The notes under the pieces were generated by a model that worked only from the letters and a program-made list of their open reading frames with translations, was not told where the DNA came from and did not search any database. This document shows positions 27,938-36,933 of a stretch of DNA of 64,000 nt, piece by piece. Origin of the DNA: Clostridia bacterium (GTDB taxonomy: Bacteria; Bacillota; Clostridia; Oscillospirales; Butyricicoccaceae); assembly GCA_017559995.1 (NCBI GenBank), contig JAFYPP010000041.1, forward strand, positions 21,442 to 85,441, given 5' to 3'. The translations under genes were made by a program, and so were the position numbers. Position 1 is the first letter of the stretch, and every line of letters begins with the position of its first letter.

Positions 27938-28315
27938 TCAAAAATGAACGATCTTCTGCACGTCGGCATATTTCGCCAGCACCGCGGTGCCTTCACACAG
28001 GCAAAACAGCTGCGGCGTTCCGTCACCCGGCCGCACGGGATACTGCGCTTCCATCGCCGCGCTGGCAGCGGCATCCTCCGAAGGGATCGCTTTGGCGGTA
28101 ATGCGCAGCCAATCCCGGCCGCTGAAGGCACACAGTTCACACTTGGGATTGTGCAGCAGCTGCCGTGTGATCCCCTTTTCCCTGCCCGCGCGGAAGTACA
28201 GCTTATCCTCCACCAGCACGATGGCATGCATCGGACGGACCCGCGGCTGATCCTCTTCCACCGTGGCGAGATAGAACACACCGCCGGCCTTCAGATAATT
28301 CCAAATCGATTCCAT
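27938..28315 (-). CDS. Pyridoxamine 5'-phosphate oxidase-like FMN-binding protein
   Basis: A 125-residue split-barrel flavin-binding protein: GGVFYLATVEEDQPRVRPM followed by KLYFRAGREKGITRQLLHNP and CELCAFSG. Small members like this bind FMN or heme-type cofactors and are often of unknown substrate; true PdxH enzymes are longer. ATG at 28313-28315 has GAGGG at 8 bases. It is first in the PNPOx-NUDIX-def-GNAT cluster. Confidence 0.83.
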   Translation of the reverse strand: MESIWNYLKAGGVFYLATVEEDQPRVRPMHAIVLVEDKLYFRAGREKGITRQLLHNPKCELCAFSGRDWLRITAKAIPSEDAAASAAMEAQYPVRPGDGTPQLFCLCEGTAVLAKYADVQKIVHF

Positions 28316-28422
28316 TGCACGTCCCTCTTTTCTCATACCATTATAAACCAGGAACCCGCCACCGTCAACGAAAAGGCTTGCCCCGGCATAGGATGACACA
28401 GCATGAAACGAGGAGGTCTGCT

Positions 28423-29163
28423 ATGCCAATCGTCTATCTCAGCCCATCCACCCAGGAGAACAACTATTACGTCACCGGTGGAACCGAAGAACAGTACATG
28501 AACCTGCTTTGTGACCAGGTGATCCCTTATCTGGATGCCAGCGGCATTGCTTACACACGAAATGACCGTACCCTTTCGGCCGGTGATGCCATTCGGCAGG
28601 CCAACGCCGGTTACTACGACTTATACGTAGCGCTGCACAGCAACGCCGCCCCGGAGGGGCAATACGGCACCAAGCGTGGCTGCGAGGTGTATTATTATCA
28701 ATTCGGCCAAAACAGCAGGCGTGCCGCCCGGATCTTTGCCGACAAGCTCAAAACAGTGTATCCCCTGCCGCAAAATGTTCGGACGGTACCCTCGACCACA
28801 CTGGGAGAGGTCACCCGGTCCCGGGCACCGGCGGTCCTTTTGGAGATCGGCTTTCATGACAACATCAGCGACGCCAACTGGATCAAGAACCATCTTTCCG
28901 CCATCGCCGCCGCGGTAGCAGGTGGTATCCTGCAATACTTTGGCTTGCCGCTGGCCCAGCCCCAGCAGCCCCAGGCCGCTCGCGCGGCCCTATCTTACGG
29001 CACGCTGAACATCCGCGCGCGCCCGGATACCGGCAGCCGGATCCTCGCCTCGGTCCCCAATGGCGGCAGATTGACGGTTTTGGGCGTCACGGGCAATTGG
29101 TACGTGGTGCGCTACGGCAGCGTCACCGGCTATGCCGCCAGCCGTTATGTCAATCTTCTTTAA
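28423..29163 (+). CDS. N-acetylmuramoyl-L-alanine amidase-like (Amidase_3) with SH3 domain
   Basis: A 246-residue protein. Residues about 1-175 follow the Amidase_3 fold (YDLYVALHSNAAPEG with the metal His, and APAVLLEIGFHDN with the catalytic Glu), and residues about 190-246 form a bacterial SH3 domain (YGTLNIRARPDTGSRILASV). The usual first motif DPGHGG is replaced by YLSPSTQENNYY, so one metal ligand appears to be missing or supplied differently. There is no signal peptide. AGGAGG 6 bases before the ATG fixes the start. It lies just upstream of cotJABC and may act in spore envelope formation; a phage-type lysin is less likely since no phage genes are present. Confidence 0.78.
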   Translation: MPIVYLSPSTQENNYYVTGGTEEQYMNLLCDQVIPYLDASGIAYTRNDRTLSAGDAIRQANAGYYDLYVALHSNAAPEGQYGTKRGCEVYYYQFGQNSRRAARIFADKLKTVYPLPQNVRTVPSTTLGEVTRSRAPAVLLEIGFHDNISDANWIKNHLSAIAAAVAGGILQYFGLPLAQPQQPQAARAALSYGTLNIRARPDTGSRILASVPNGGRLTVLGVTGNWYVVRYGSVTGYAASRYVNLL

Positions 29164-29168
29164 GCGTG

Positions 29169-29176
29169 CATACACT
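29169..29176 (+). promoter_or_regulatory. Candidate sigma-E-type -10 element before cotJABC
   Basis: CATACACT matches the sigma-E -10 consensus (CATACAmT) exactly and lies 15 bases upstream of the GAGAGGAG ribosome site. No convincing -35 was found at the right distance. cotJ in Bacillus subtilis is a sigma-E operon, which makes the match more credible. Confidence 0.4.
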
Positions 29177-29208
29177 GGCATATAACCCTTTAGAGAGGAG
29201 TTTTGCCT

Positions 29209-29448
29209 TTGAATCGACCCAACAACAGGCCCCGTGTTACGCCGGGGCGCTGCACACGGTCCGCGGTGCCCTACGGCTCCCCGCTCCAGCTCATGGAGTT
29301 CAACCGGGAGCTGCAGGAGCTGCCGCTGGCTATGGCTTATGTGCCCATCCAACCCTGGGGTGACACTTACGCGCCCTGCCGCGCCCTGTGCCGCGGCACC
29401 CTCTTTCCCGTGCTGGATCTGCCTTTCGGCGAGGTGACCGTATGCTGA
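29209..29448 (+). CDS. cotJA: Spore coat-associated protein CotJA
   Basis: A 79-residue protein with the CotJA core PLAMAYVPIQPW followed by GTLFPVLDLPF. In Bacillus subtilis CotJA helps to assemble CotJC into the inner spore coat. No ATG fits; a TTG at 29209 stands 8 bases after GAGAGGAG, while an in-frame TTG at 29203 would be too close. The stop overlaps the cotJB start by 7 bases. Confidence 0.85.
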   Translation: MNRPNNRPRVTPGRCTRSAVPYGSPLQLMEFNRELQELPLAMAYVPIQPWGDTYAPCRALCRGTLFPVLDLPFGEVTVC

Positions 29449-29699
29449 ACGCCGGAAAATGTGAAGCCCTTCAGGCGGTAAACGAGGCCGCCTTCGTGCT
29501 GCAGGAGCTGGTGCTGTATTTGGACACCCATCCTACCTGCAGTTCCGGTCTTGCACGCTATCAGCAGGCCCGGGAATGCTACCGGCAGGCAGTGGACGCC
29601 TATGTGCTGCAATACGGCCCTCTGCAGTTTGATCAGACGCAGCCCAACAGCTGCTGGCAGTGGGTCCAGACCCCCTGGCCCTGGGAAATGGAGGATTGA
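29442..29699 (+). CDS. cotJB: Spore coat protein CotJB
   Basis: An 85-residue protein with the CotJB pattern: VNEAAFVLQELVLYLDTHP near the N-terminus, then a Tyr-rich YQQARECYRQAVDAYVLQYG and a closing Trp/Pro-rich tail. Function beyond its coat association is unknown. It starts inside cotJA and ends 3 bases before cotJC, so the three genes are clearly one operon. Confidence 0.88.
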   Translation: MLNAGKCEALQAVNEAAFVLQELVLYLDTHPTCSSGLARYQQARECYRQAVDAYVLQYGPLQFDQTQPNSCWQWVQTPWPWEMED

Positions 29700-29702
29700 C
29701 CT

Positions 29703-30311
29703 ATGTGGAGTTATGAAAAGCGCCTGCAGTTCCCCGTGCGCATCAAAAATCCCGATGCGAGAGCCGCGAAGATCATTGTGAGCCAATTTGGCGGCCCCGA
29801 CGGTGAACTGGCCGCATCCATGCGGTATCTTTCCCAGCGCTATGCCATGCCTTACCGCAACGTAGCCGGCCTTTTGACCGACGTTGGTACGGAAGAGTTG
29901 GCTCATATGGAAATGGTTTGCGCCATCATCCACCAGCTCACCCGTGACTTGACCGTTGAGCAGATCAAAGCCCAGGGATTTGCCGACTATTTCGTGGATC
30001 ATACGTTGGGAGTCTATCCCGTGGCGGCGGCCGGAACGCCCTTCCGCGCGGAATATTTCCAGTCCAAGGGTGACGTGATCACCGATCTCCACGAAAATAT
30101 GGCCGCCGAGCAAAAAGCCCGTACTACCTACGACAACATCATCCGGCTGGTGGACGATCCCGATATTTTAGAGCCCATCCGCTTCCTTCGGGAGCGTGAG
30201 ATCGTGCACTATCAGCGCTTCGGCGAAGCCTTGCGCTATGCCCAGGACCAGCTGCACAGCCGCAATTTCTACGCCTGCAATCCCGGATTTGACCCCTGCT
30301 GCGGCAACTGA
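29703..30311 (+). CDS. cotJC: Spore coat manganese catalase-like protein CotJC
   Basis: A 202-residue protein of the Mn-catalase family. The di-manganese ligands can be followed in GTEELAHMEMV (Glu, His), ENMAAEQKART (Glu) and EIVHYQRFGEAL (Glu, His). It is slightly shorter than free-standing Mn catalases, as usual for CotJC. It is a coat component that may detoxify hydrogen peroxide. It is the last gene of cotJABC and is followed by an intrinsic terminator. Confidence 0.93.
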   Translation: MWSYEKRLQFPVRIKNPDARAAKIIVSQFGGPDGELAASMRYLSQRYAMPYRNVAGLLTDVGTEELAHMEMVCAIIHQLTRDLTVEQIKAQGFADYFVDHTLGVYPVAAAGTPFRAEYFQSKGDVITDLHENMAAEQKARTTYDNIIRLVDDPDILEPIRFLREREIVHYQRFGEALRYAQDQLHSRNFYACNPGFDPCCGN

Positions 30312-30313
30312 AC

Positions 30314-30344
30314 AAAAAGGACGGCTCAACTGCCGTCCTTTTTT
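30314..30344. terminator. Terminator after cotJC, facing recN
   Basis: Stem aaggacggc/gccgtcctt with loop tcaact, followed by TTTT; flanking A run on the left. It lies between the convergent cotJC and recN stops and can serve both. Confidence 0.85.
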
Positions 30345-30349
30345 AAGAT

Positions 30350-32029
30350 CTATATGGTTTTCAGCATCTCTTCCGCGTTCGCAAGAGTTTTTTCGGTAAT
30401 CACCGCGCCGCCGATGATACGGGCGATCTCCCGCTTACGGCCCTCACGGTCCAGAGGCGTGACTTCCGTAAAGGTTCTGCCGTCCCGTTCGGTCTTTGCG
30501 ATCAGCAGATGGTGATCGGCCGCCGCCGCGATCTGCGGCAGATGGGTGATGCAAAGCACCTGGCGGCTGTTCGACAGCGCCTGCAGCTTTTCGGCCACCC
30601 GTTGGGCGGCACGGCCGCTGACACCGGCATCCACTTCGTCAAACACGGCGGACATTCCCTGCTCACCGGCAGAGAGCACCGTTTTCATAGCCAGCATAAT
30701 GCGGGACAACTCGCCGCCGGAAGCCACCTTCGCAAGGGGTTTCAAGTCCTCACCCGCATTGGCGGAAAGCAGGAACCGTACCGTGTCGGTACCTTTTTTG
30801 GTGAAACGAGCCTGGGTCTCGGTGCGAAGATCCTCCACCTCGGCACAGAATCGGGCATTCTTCAGATCCAGATCACGGAGTTCCCGCTGGATCAGCTCTG
30901 CCATCCGCTCCGCCGCCTTGCAGCGCAGTTCGTGCAGTTCACCGGCCTCCTGATAAAGCGCGGCACGCATGGAGGCGTACTCGGCCTTCAGCTCATCCAG
31001 ACTGTCATCCAGATGGTCCAGCGTGTCCAGTTCTTCTTCCAGCGCGGCCAGATGCTCTTGCAGCTGATCGGCAGGCTGGCTGTACTTGATACACAGTTTG
31101 GAGATCTGATCCAGCCGCCGCTCGGTCTCCTCCAGCCTTTCGGGAGCGTAATTGAGCCGTGTCAGCTCGTCTGCCAGCTCACCCGACAGGTCGGCGGCCA
31201 GCACGGCGATCTCCCGCATACGTTTTTCCAGCTCACCGGCCGCGGCGCTGTAACGGGCACCTCGGCCCAAGGCCTTCACCGCCTGCGAAAGCCGATCGGC
31301 AACGCTCTCCGTTCCGTCGTTTCCGTCTAAAAACAGGGCCGCGTCAGCCAGACCCTGGGCAATTTTCTCGCCGTTTTGCAGTTCCTGCCGCAGGGCCAGC
31401 AGTTCCTCCTGCTCCCCCGGCTGAACGTTTGCCTTTTTCAGCTCTTCGATCCGTGCCGGCAGCAATGCCCGACGCCGCTCTTTTTCAGCGGTACTCATGG
31501 ACAGTGCCTTCATTTTACGGTTGAGCTGCAGCAGCGCCTCATAGTTCGACAAATAGCGCGCGATGGGCTGTTCCAGACCGCCAAACAGGTCCAAATAGTC
31601 CATGTGCAGCTGCTCGTTCATCAGATGCTGACCGTCATGCTGGCCGTAAATGCTGACCAGGCGTTCGCCCAACGCCTTGAGATTGGACAGGCTGGCCGGC
31701 TTTCCGTTGACACGGCACTGATTTCGCCCGTCGGCATACAGTTCCCGCCGCACCAGCAGCTGGCCCTCTTCCGCTTCGAAGCCCATCTCTGCCAGCAAGG
31801 ACAGCACGTCGTCGGACAACTGCGTGAAGGTTGCCGCCACACAGGCCTTGTTCTGGCCCGTGCGGATCAGTTCCCGGCTGGTTCTGCCGCCCAAAATGGC
31901 TCCGAGGGCATCGATGATCATGGATTTACCGGCACCGGTCTCACCGGACAACACCGTAAGGCCGCTCGAAAACTCGATATCGGCCTGTTGAATAACCGCT
32001 ATATTTTCAATATAAAGGTTACAAAGCAT
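30350..32029 (-). CDS. recN: DNA repair protein RecN
   Basis: A 559-residue SMC-like ATPase for double-strand break repair. Walker A is SGETGAGKSM (about residue 28-37), the signature/Walker B segment is SGGELSRIMLAM...AVFDEVDAGVSG, and a long coiled-coil middle (about 150-370) separates the two ATPase halves. It is the last gene of the nusB-to-recN operon. In many clostridia spoIVB and spo0A follow recN; here it ends against cotJABC. Confidence 0.96.
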   Translation of the reverse strand: MLCNLYIENIAVIQQADIEFSSGLTVLSGETGAGKSMIIDALGAILGGRTSRELIRTGQNKACVAATFTQLSDDVLSLLAEMGFEAEEGQLLVRRELYADGRNQCRVNGKPASLSNLKALGERLVSIYGQHDGQHLMNEQLHMDYLDLFGGLEQPIARYLSNYEALLQLNRKMKALSMSTAEKERRRALLPARIEELKKANVQPGEQEELLALRQELQNGEKIAQGLADAALFLDGNDGTESVADRLSQAVKALGRGARYSAAAGELEKRMREIAVLAADLSGELADELTRLNYAPERLEETERRLDQISKLCIKYSQPADQLQEHLAALEEELDTLDHLDDSLDELKAEYASMRAALYQEAGELHELRCKAAERMAELIQRELRDLDLKNARFCAEVEDLRTETQARFTKKGTDTVRFLLSANAGEDLKPLAKVASGGELSRIMLAMKTVLSAGEQGMSAVFDEVDAGVSGRAAQRVAEKLQALSNSRQVLCITHLPQIAAAADHHLLIAKTERDGRTFTEVTPLDREGRKREIARIIGGAVITEKTLANAEEMLKTI

Positions 32030-32033
32030 AGTG

Positions 32034-32486
32034 TTACAGCAGCATACCCGCGACCATCTCGCAGAACTTCTCCGCGTCCTCGTTGGTACGCAGGATCACC
32101 AGGATGTTATCATCGCCGGCAAGGGTGCCCACGATGTCCCGGATCTTCATGGCGTCAATGGCCGCCGCGGCGGCATTGGCCATGCCCACCAGAGTCTTCA
32201 GCACCACAAGGTTCTGGGCACGGTCTACCTTAACCACGCACTCCCGGAAGATATTCTTCAGCCGGGTCATGTGGGTGGCGGTGCTGCTCTGTTCGGGGGT
32301 AGAATACTGATATCCGCCCGAGTGAGAGGCGACCTTGATCAGCCGAAGCTCCTTCATGTCCCGGGAAATGGTCGCCTGGGTGGCGTTATAGCCCCGCTCC
32401 CGCAGATGAGCGGACAATTCTTCCTGAGTTTTGATCTCATTGGAGGTAATGATATCCAAAATAGCAGCCTGTCGTTTAAACTTCAT
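32034..32486 (-). CDS. argR: Arginine repressor
   Basis: A 150-residue ArgR/AhrC-type regulator. The N-terminal winged helix carries the SR-type motif YNATQATISRDMKEL, and the C-terminal hexamerisation and arginine-binding domain includes TLAGDDNILVILR. It controls arginine synthesis and catabolism. Its position between nadK and recN is the conserved Firmicute order. The start overlaps the nadK stop by 4 bases. It could also influence ornithine-related genes such as ortAB, but no clear ARG box was found there. Confidence 0.95.
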   Translation of the reverse strand: MKFKRQAAILDIITSNEIKTQEELSAHLRERGYNATQATISRDMKELRLIKVASHSGGYQYSTPEQSSTATHMTRLKNIFRECVVKVDRAQNLVVLKTLVGMANAAAAAIDAMKIRDIVGTLAGDDNILVILRTNEDAEKFCEMVAGMLL

Positions 32487-33367
32487 TTTCCGGTCCTCTC
32501 ATTCGCAAGTTTTTCTCTGATAATTTCGTAAAATCCCTGACCTTTGATACGCAGCAGCGAGAAGATCCGCTGCGATCTCTGAATCACAACTTTGTCACCG
32601 ACCTGCAGCTCGTAGGTATTTCCGTCGGGAGACAGGAACACCTGATGGCCCTTGTACTCGGGCATCACCGTTACGATACTGGCCGCCGAGATCACAAAGG
32701 ATTTGATGGTCAGCGAGTGCGGACAAATGGGCGTTACCGCCAGACAATCACTGGAAGGTGCCATGATGGGGCCGCCCGCGGCCAGCGAGTAGGCGGTGGA
32801 GCCGGTGGGCGTGGTAACGATCACGCCGTCGCCGCTGAACTGAAAGACCTCCTGCCCGTCCACGATCACCGAAAGGGGGATCACACGGTTGAAAAAGCCT
32901 TTGGTCACGACAGCCTCGTTGAGCGCGGTAACGGTATAGACCGTTTCTCCCCGGGCATTGCACACCGAAATATCCAGCATGATGCGGTCATCAAGTGTAA
33001 AGCTTCCAGCCTTCACACTGCGCACCATTTCAATCTCTTCCGGTTCCAGTTCACTCATGAAGCCCACCGTACCGCAGTTGACGCCCAGCACGGGCTTGCG
33101 ATACAGAGACGCCTGGCCTGCGATGCGCAGAATGGTACCGTCGCCACCCACGACCATGATGAAATCACAGGAGGGATAGATATCGGGTTCCGCCATAAAG
33201 CGCACCCGACGAAGATTTTCGACGGGCAGGATCTGGGTCAGCACCGTACGAAACTCCTCCAGGGCCAGCACCTCAAACTCTTCCCGCAGCAGCAGGTCGA
33301 TCAGCTCACAGCTGACCGCCAGCGCCTCGTCTTTTGTCGGATTCGGCTGTACCATTACTCGATTCAT
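32483..33367 (-). CDS. nadK: NAD kinase
   Basis: A 294-residue NAD+ kinase making NADP+. The GGDGT motif is FIMVVGGDGTILR (about residue 75-85) and the NE/D motif is TALNEAVVTKG. GVIVTTPTGSTAYSLAAGGP marks the second half of the site. It lies between tlyA and argR in the conserved operon. Confidence 0.95.
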   Translation of the reverse strand: MNRVMVQPNPTKDEALAVSCELIDLLLREEFEVLALEEFRTVLTQILPVENLRRVRFMAEPDIYPSCDFIMVVGGDGTILRIAGQASLYRKPVLGVNCGTVGFMSELEPEEIEMVRSVKAGSFTLDDRIMLDISVCNARGETVYTVTALNEAVVTKGFFNRVIPLSVIVDGQEVFQFSGDGVIVTTPTGSTAYSLAAGGPIMAPSSDCLAVTPICPHSLTIKSFVISAASIVTVMPEYKGHQVFLSPDGNTYELQVGDKVVIQRSQRIFSLLRIKGQGFYEIIREKLANERTGK

Positions 33368-33383
33368 AAAATCAACCCTTCCT

Positions 33384-34178
33384 TCATTTGAGGCGATGTG
33401 CCGTTCTCACCAGGCATTCCGGATCCGGAATGTTCTCTTCGCCCTCCCGGCGAAGAAAGGCAAGAAACTCAATATTCCCATCGCCTCCGGTAATTGGGGA
33501 AACTGCCATTCCGGCGATCAAAAAGCCGTTGGCATGAAACGTATCGATCATTTCGCGCAATACACGCACATGAACTTTCGCGTCTTTCACCAGACCGCCC
33601 CGGCCAACGGCGCTGCGCCCTGCTTCAAACTGGGGCTTGATCAGCACCACAGCCTCCCCTTTCGGGGAAAGCAGCGCGGCGATCGCCGGCAGCACCAGCC
33701 GCAGGGAAATAAAACTGACATCACAGGCGGCAAAATCCGGCACGATCGGAAGCTGCTCCTGCTGAAGCAGACGGATGTCGGTCTTTTCAAAATTATGGAC
33801 CCGTTCATCCGCCGCCAGCTGTGGCGCCAACTGGCCGGAGCCAACATCCACCGCATAGACCCGCGCGGCGCCCTTTTCCAGCGCGCACTGGGTAAAACCG
33901 CCGGTGGAAGCGCCCACATCCATTACAATACGGCCGGTGAGATCGATCCCAAAGGATTGCAGCGCGCCCTCCAGTTTGTGGGCTGCGCGGCTGACGAAAT
34001 GGGCAGCGTCGTTCAGGATCTCCAGCGGTACGGCCGCATCATACTTCTGTGCCGCTTTGGTCGCTTTTTGGCCGTTGACAAGCACCTGGCCCTGTGTGAT
34101 CAGTTCTTTCGCACGGTCACGGCCGCTTACCAGACCTCTTGCCACCAACAGCATATCCAAGCGCGTCTGTTCATTCAT
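33384..34178 (-). CDS. tlyA: TlyA-family rRNA (cytidine-2'-O)-methyltransferase
   Basis: A 264-residue protein. An N-terminal S4 RNA-binding domain (RLDMLLVARGLVSGRDRAKE) is followed by an FtsJ-like methyltransferase (SAM motif VMDVGASTGGFTQCAL, then VKDAKVHVRVL). TlyA homologues 2'-O-methylate cytidines of rRNA; some were described as hemolysins. Its start overlaps the dxs stop by 8 bases. Confidence 0.92.
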   Translation of the reverse strand: MNEQTRLDMLLVARGLVSGRDRAKELITQGQVLVNGQKATKAAQKYDAAVPLEILNDAAHFVSRAAHKLEGALQSFGIDLTGRIVMDVGASTGGFTQCALEKGAARVYAVDVGSGQLAPQLAADERVHNFEKTDIRLLQQEQLPIVPDFAACDVSFISLRLVLPAIAALLSPKGEAVVLIKPQFEAGRSAVGRGGLVKDAKVHVRVLREMIDTFHANGFLIAGMAVSPITGGDGNIEFLAFLRREGEENIPDPECLVRTAHRLK

Positions 34179-36030
34179 GAAGAAGCTCCTTTGCCGCTTT
34201 CAAAACGGCATCCGCATCGATACTGCAATATGTGTAAAGCTGCTGAACTGTACCCTGCTGCACAAAGATCTGTCCAAGATTGCACAGTTTCAGCCGTGCC
34301 GGGATCCGCTCACAGAACAGCTTTTCCGCAAGATGCTGGCCAAGGCAGCCCTCTGCCACGCAGTCCTCCAGCACCAGCAGACTGCCGGTATGCCGCACAC
34401 TGTTCATCAACACCGAAAAATCACCGTCGGTCAGGTCGTTGAGTTTGACCACCGCGGCAGAGATACCCTCCGCCCGAAGCCTATCCGCTACTTGCAGCGC
34501 GATCTCCAGCATACAGCCATAGGTACACAGCGTGATCTGATCACCCTCCCGTACCAGCGCCGCAGGCTGCGCAAAGGTGTCTTCCGCAAAGGTGCCCTCC
34601 CCGCCACGGGGATACCGCACCGCAACGGGACCGGTTTCCTCCAGCACTGCCCGACGAAGCGCCGACCGCAGTTCCGCGAAGTTGGAAGGCGCCAAAAGCT
34701 TCATGCCGGGCACCGTCCGCAGATACGGCACATCAAAGGTGCCCTGGTGGGTCTCACCGTCGGCGCCTACCAGACCGGCACGGTCCACCGCGAACACAAC
34801 GTGATTGCCCTGGATGGCCACATCATGCAGCATTTGGTCATAGGCACGCTGCAGGAAGGTGGAATAAATCGCGCACACCGGGATCATCCCCCGTGCCGCA
34901 AGGCCGGCAGCCATCGCCACGGCGTGCTCCTCGGCGATGCCCACATCGAAAAATCGCTCCGGGTACGTTTGTGCAAAGGTATTCAGGCCGGTACCGCCGG
35001 CCATTGCGGCGGTCACGGCACATACTTTCTGATTTTGGGCGGCCAGCGAACAAAGTTCCCGACCGAATACGGCGGAAAAATCCACCTTTCCCTTGGAATG
35101 CGGCTGTCCCGTGACCACATCAAAGGCGGACACGCCGTGGAAATCACTGGGTGACCGTTCGGAGGGCAAATAGCCTTTACCCTTCACCGTTTTCAGGTGG
35201 ACCACCACAGGCTTGTCCAGTTTTTTCGCCTGCAGCAGCAGATCGCACACCGCTTCCATATCGTTACCGTCCGCGGGACCGAGATACTCAAATCCCATCA
35301 GCTCAAAGACGGTTTCCTTCAACAGCGCGGAGCGCAAATGGCGCTTGATGGAGGAAATGCCCCGAATCAACATGCCGCCGCAGGGCACCTTATGCAGAGC
35401 GGCTTTGGCCTGTTCCTTCATGTGGAAATACCGGGGCTTGATGCGGATGGCCGACAGCCGCTTGGACAAAGCGCCCACGTTGGGGCTGATGGACATATCG
35501 TTGTCGTTCAGCACTACGATCAGCGGCAATCCAGCCTGTCCGGCGTCGTTCATGGCCTCATAAGCCATGCCGCCGGTAAGGGCGCCGTCACCGATCACAC
35601 AGACGGTAAAACTGCGCTTGCCCGCCAGTTTTTTTGCCCGCGCCATACCCAGCGCCACCGAAACCGACGAGGACGCGTGGCCCGATACAACGCTGTCATA
35701 CACGCTCTCCGAGGGACGCAAAAAACCGCTGATGCCGCCAAACTGCCGCAGCGCGTCAAAGCGCTCCTTGCGGCCGGTGAGCATCTTATGCACATAGCAC
35801 TGGTGTCCCACGTCAAAGAGAATATCATCTTCCGGCGCGGCAAACACCCGATGGATGCCCACGGTCAGTTCCACAGCGCCAAGGTTGGAGGCCAGATGTC
35901 CGCCGGTTTTGGACACAGACTCCACCAAAAAGTCCCGGATCTCGCCGCACAACTTGTCCAGCTTTTCCTCCGGAAACCGTTTCAGGTCGGCGGGACAGTC
36001 GATCTGGTCCAACCACTGGTATTTTCTCAT
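34171..36030 (-). CDS. dxs: 1-deoxy-D-xylulose-5-phosphate synthase
   Basis: A 619-residue thiamine-diphosphate enzyme, first step of the MEP isoprenoid pathway (pyruvate plus glyceraldehyde-3-phosphate). The ThDP motif is VIGDGALTGGMAYEAMN. The transketolase-type middle domain has DRAGLVGADGETHQG, and the C-terminal domain ends at residue 619. It neighbours ispA, which uses the pathway's products. AGGAGGGG precedes the ATG. Confidence 0.97.
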   Translation of the reverse strand: MRKYQWLDQIDCPADLKRFPEEKLDKLCGEIRDFLVESVSKTGGHLASNLGAVELTVGIHRVFAAPEDDILFDVGHQCYVHKMLTGRKERFDALRQFGGISGFLRPSESVYDSVVSGHASSSVSVALGMARAKKLAGKRSFTVCVIGDGALTGGMAYEAMNDAGQAGLPLIVVLNDNDMSISPNVGALSKRLSAIRIKPRYFHMKEQAKAALHKVPCGGMLIRGISSIKRHLRSALLKETVFELMGFEYLGPADGNDMEAVCDLLLQAKKLDKPVVVHLKTVKGKGYLPSERSPSDFHGVSAFDVVTGQPHSKGKVDFSAVFGRELCSLAAQNQKVCAVTAAMAGGTGLNTFAQTYPERFFDVGIAEEHAVAMAAGLAARGMIPVCAIYSTFLQRAYDQMLHDVAIQGNHVVFAVDRAGLVGADGETHQGTFDVPYLRTVPGMKLLAPSNFAELRSALRRAVLEETGPVAVRYPRGGEGTFAEDTFAQPAALVREGDQITLCTYGCMLEIALQVADRLRAEGISAAVVKLNDLTDGDFSVLMNSVRHTGSLLVLEDCVAEGCLGQHLAEKLFCERIPARLKLCNLGQIFVQQGTVQQLYTYCSIDADAVLKAAKELLHE

Positions 36031-36056
36031 GTCCGCTTCCCCTCCTCTGTCAAATC

Positions 36057-36932
36057 TTAATTATCCCGTTTGGCCAGATACCCGGCCAGATTCTTCAAAA
36101 AGCCGCCGTCGGCGAAGGTTTCCGCAGCCGCTTCGGCTTCCATCGTCAGGTTTCGCACCATGCTCCGGCAGGTCTCCAGACCGTACACCGAAACGAAGGT
36201 GGTTTTTTCATTGGCCACATCACTGCCAATGGCCTTTCCCAACACAGCCTGGTCGCCCACAACGTCCAGAATGTCATCCTGGATCTGGAAGGCCAGACCA
36301 ACCGCCGCGGCATAATCCTCCGCGGCTTTTTTCTGTTCTTCGCTGCCGCCGGCAAGCAGCACGCCCGCCGCGCAGGCTGCCCGGATCAGTGCTCCGGTTT
36401 TGAGGCTGACCATCTCCCGCAGTTCCTCCAGGGTAGCCGGACGGCCTTCCATGCCCAGATCCTGCACCTGTCCGCCGATCATACCGTAAACGCCGCTGCA
36501 GCGGGAAATATAGGCCGCCGCTTTCACCGCCCGTTCAGCCGGTACGGCGGTCTGCTCCAGCATGACCTCAAAGGCACGGTTCAAAAGCGCGTCGCCGGCA
36601 AGGGTTGCCATGGTTTCGCCGTACACTTTATGATTGGACGGCTTGCCCCGGCGGAAATCGTCGTTGTCCATGCAAGGCAGATCGTCATGCACCAGCGAAT
36701 AGGTATGGATCATCTCCAAACCGCAGGCAAAGGGAATGGCATCCTCTGCCCTTCCGCCGCACAGGCGGTAAAACTCCAGCAGCAAAGCCGCGCGGATATG
36801 CTTTCCGCCGGCCAAAAGGCTGTAGCGGCAAGCCTCGAAAATCTTGCCGTGCCGGCAGGCTTCCTGGGGGAATAACCCGTTCAGGCCGCTTTCCACCAAG
36901 GCGCTGTACTCTTTTAAACGCAGTTCCGGCAT
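36057..36932 (-). CDS. ispA: Polyprenyl (farnesyl) diphosphate synthase
   Basis: A 291-residue all-helical prenyltransferase making farnesyl or geranylgeranyl diphosphate from IPP and DMAPP. The first Asp-rich motif is HDDLPCMDNDDFRRG and the second is QDDILDVVGD. The spacing of the first motif (two extra residues, DDxxxxD) is the bacterial type. ATG at 36930-36932 follows directly after the xseB stop; an upstream TTG would overlap xseB. Confidence 0.95.
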   Translation of the reverse strand: MPELRLKEYSALVESGLNGLFPQEACRHGKIFEACRYSLLAGGKHIRAALLLEFYRLCGGRAEDAIPFACGLEMIHTYSLVHDDLPCMDNDDFRRGKPSNHKVYGETMATLAGDALLNRAFEVMLEQTAVPAERAVKAAAYISRCSGVYGMIGGQVQDLGMEGRPATLEELREMVSLKTGALIRAACAAGVLLAGGSEEQKKAAEDYAAAVGLAFQIQDDILDVVGDQAVLGKAIGSDVANEKTTFVSVYGLETCRSMVRNLTMEAEAAAETFADGGFLKNLAGYLAKRDN

Positions 36933-36933
36933 A

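Noticed and set aside
28423..29163. Amidase as a prophage lysin
   Set aside because: No holin, tail, capsid or integrase genes are in the window, and cotJABC follows directly.
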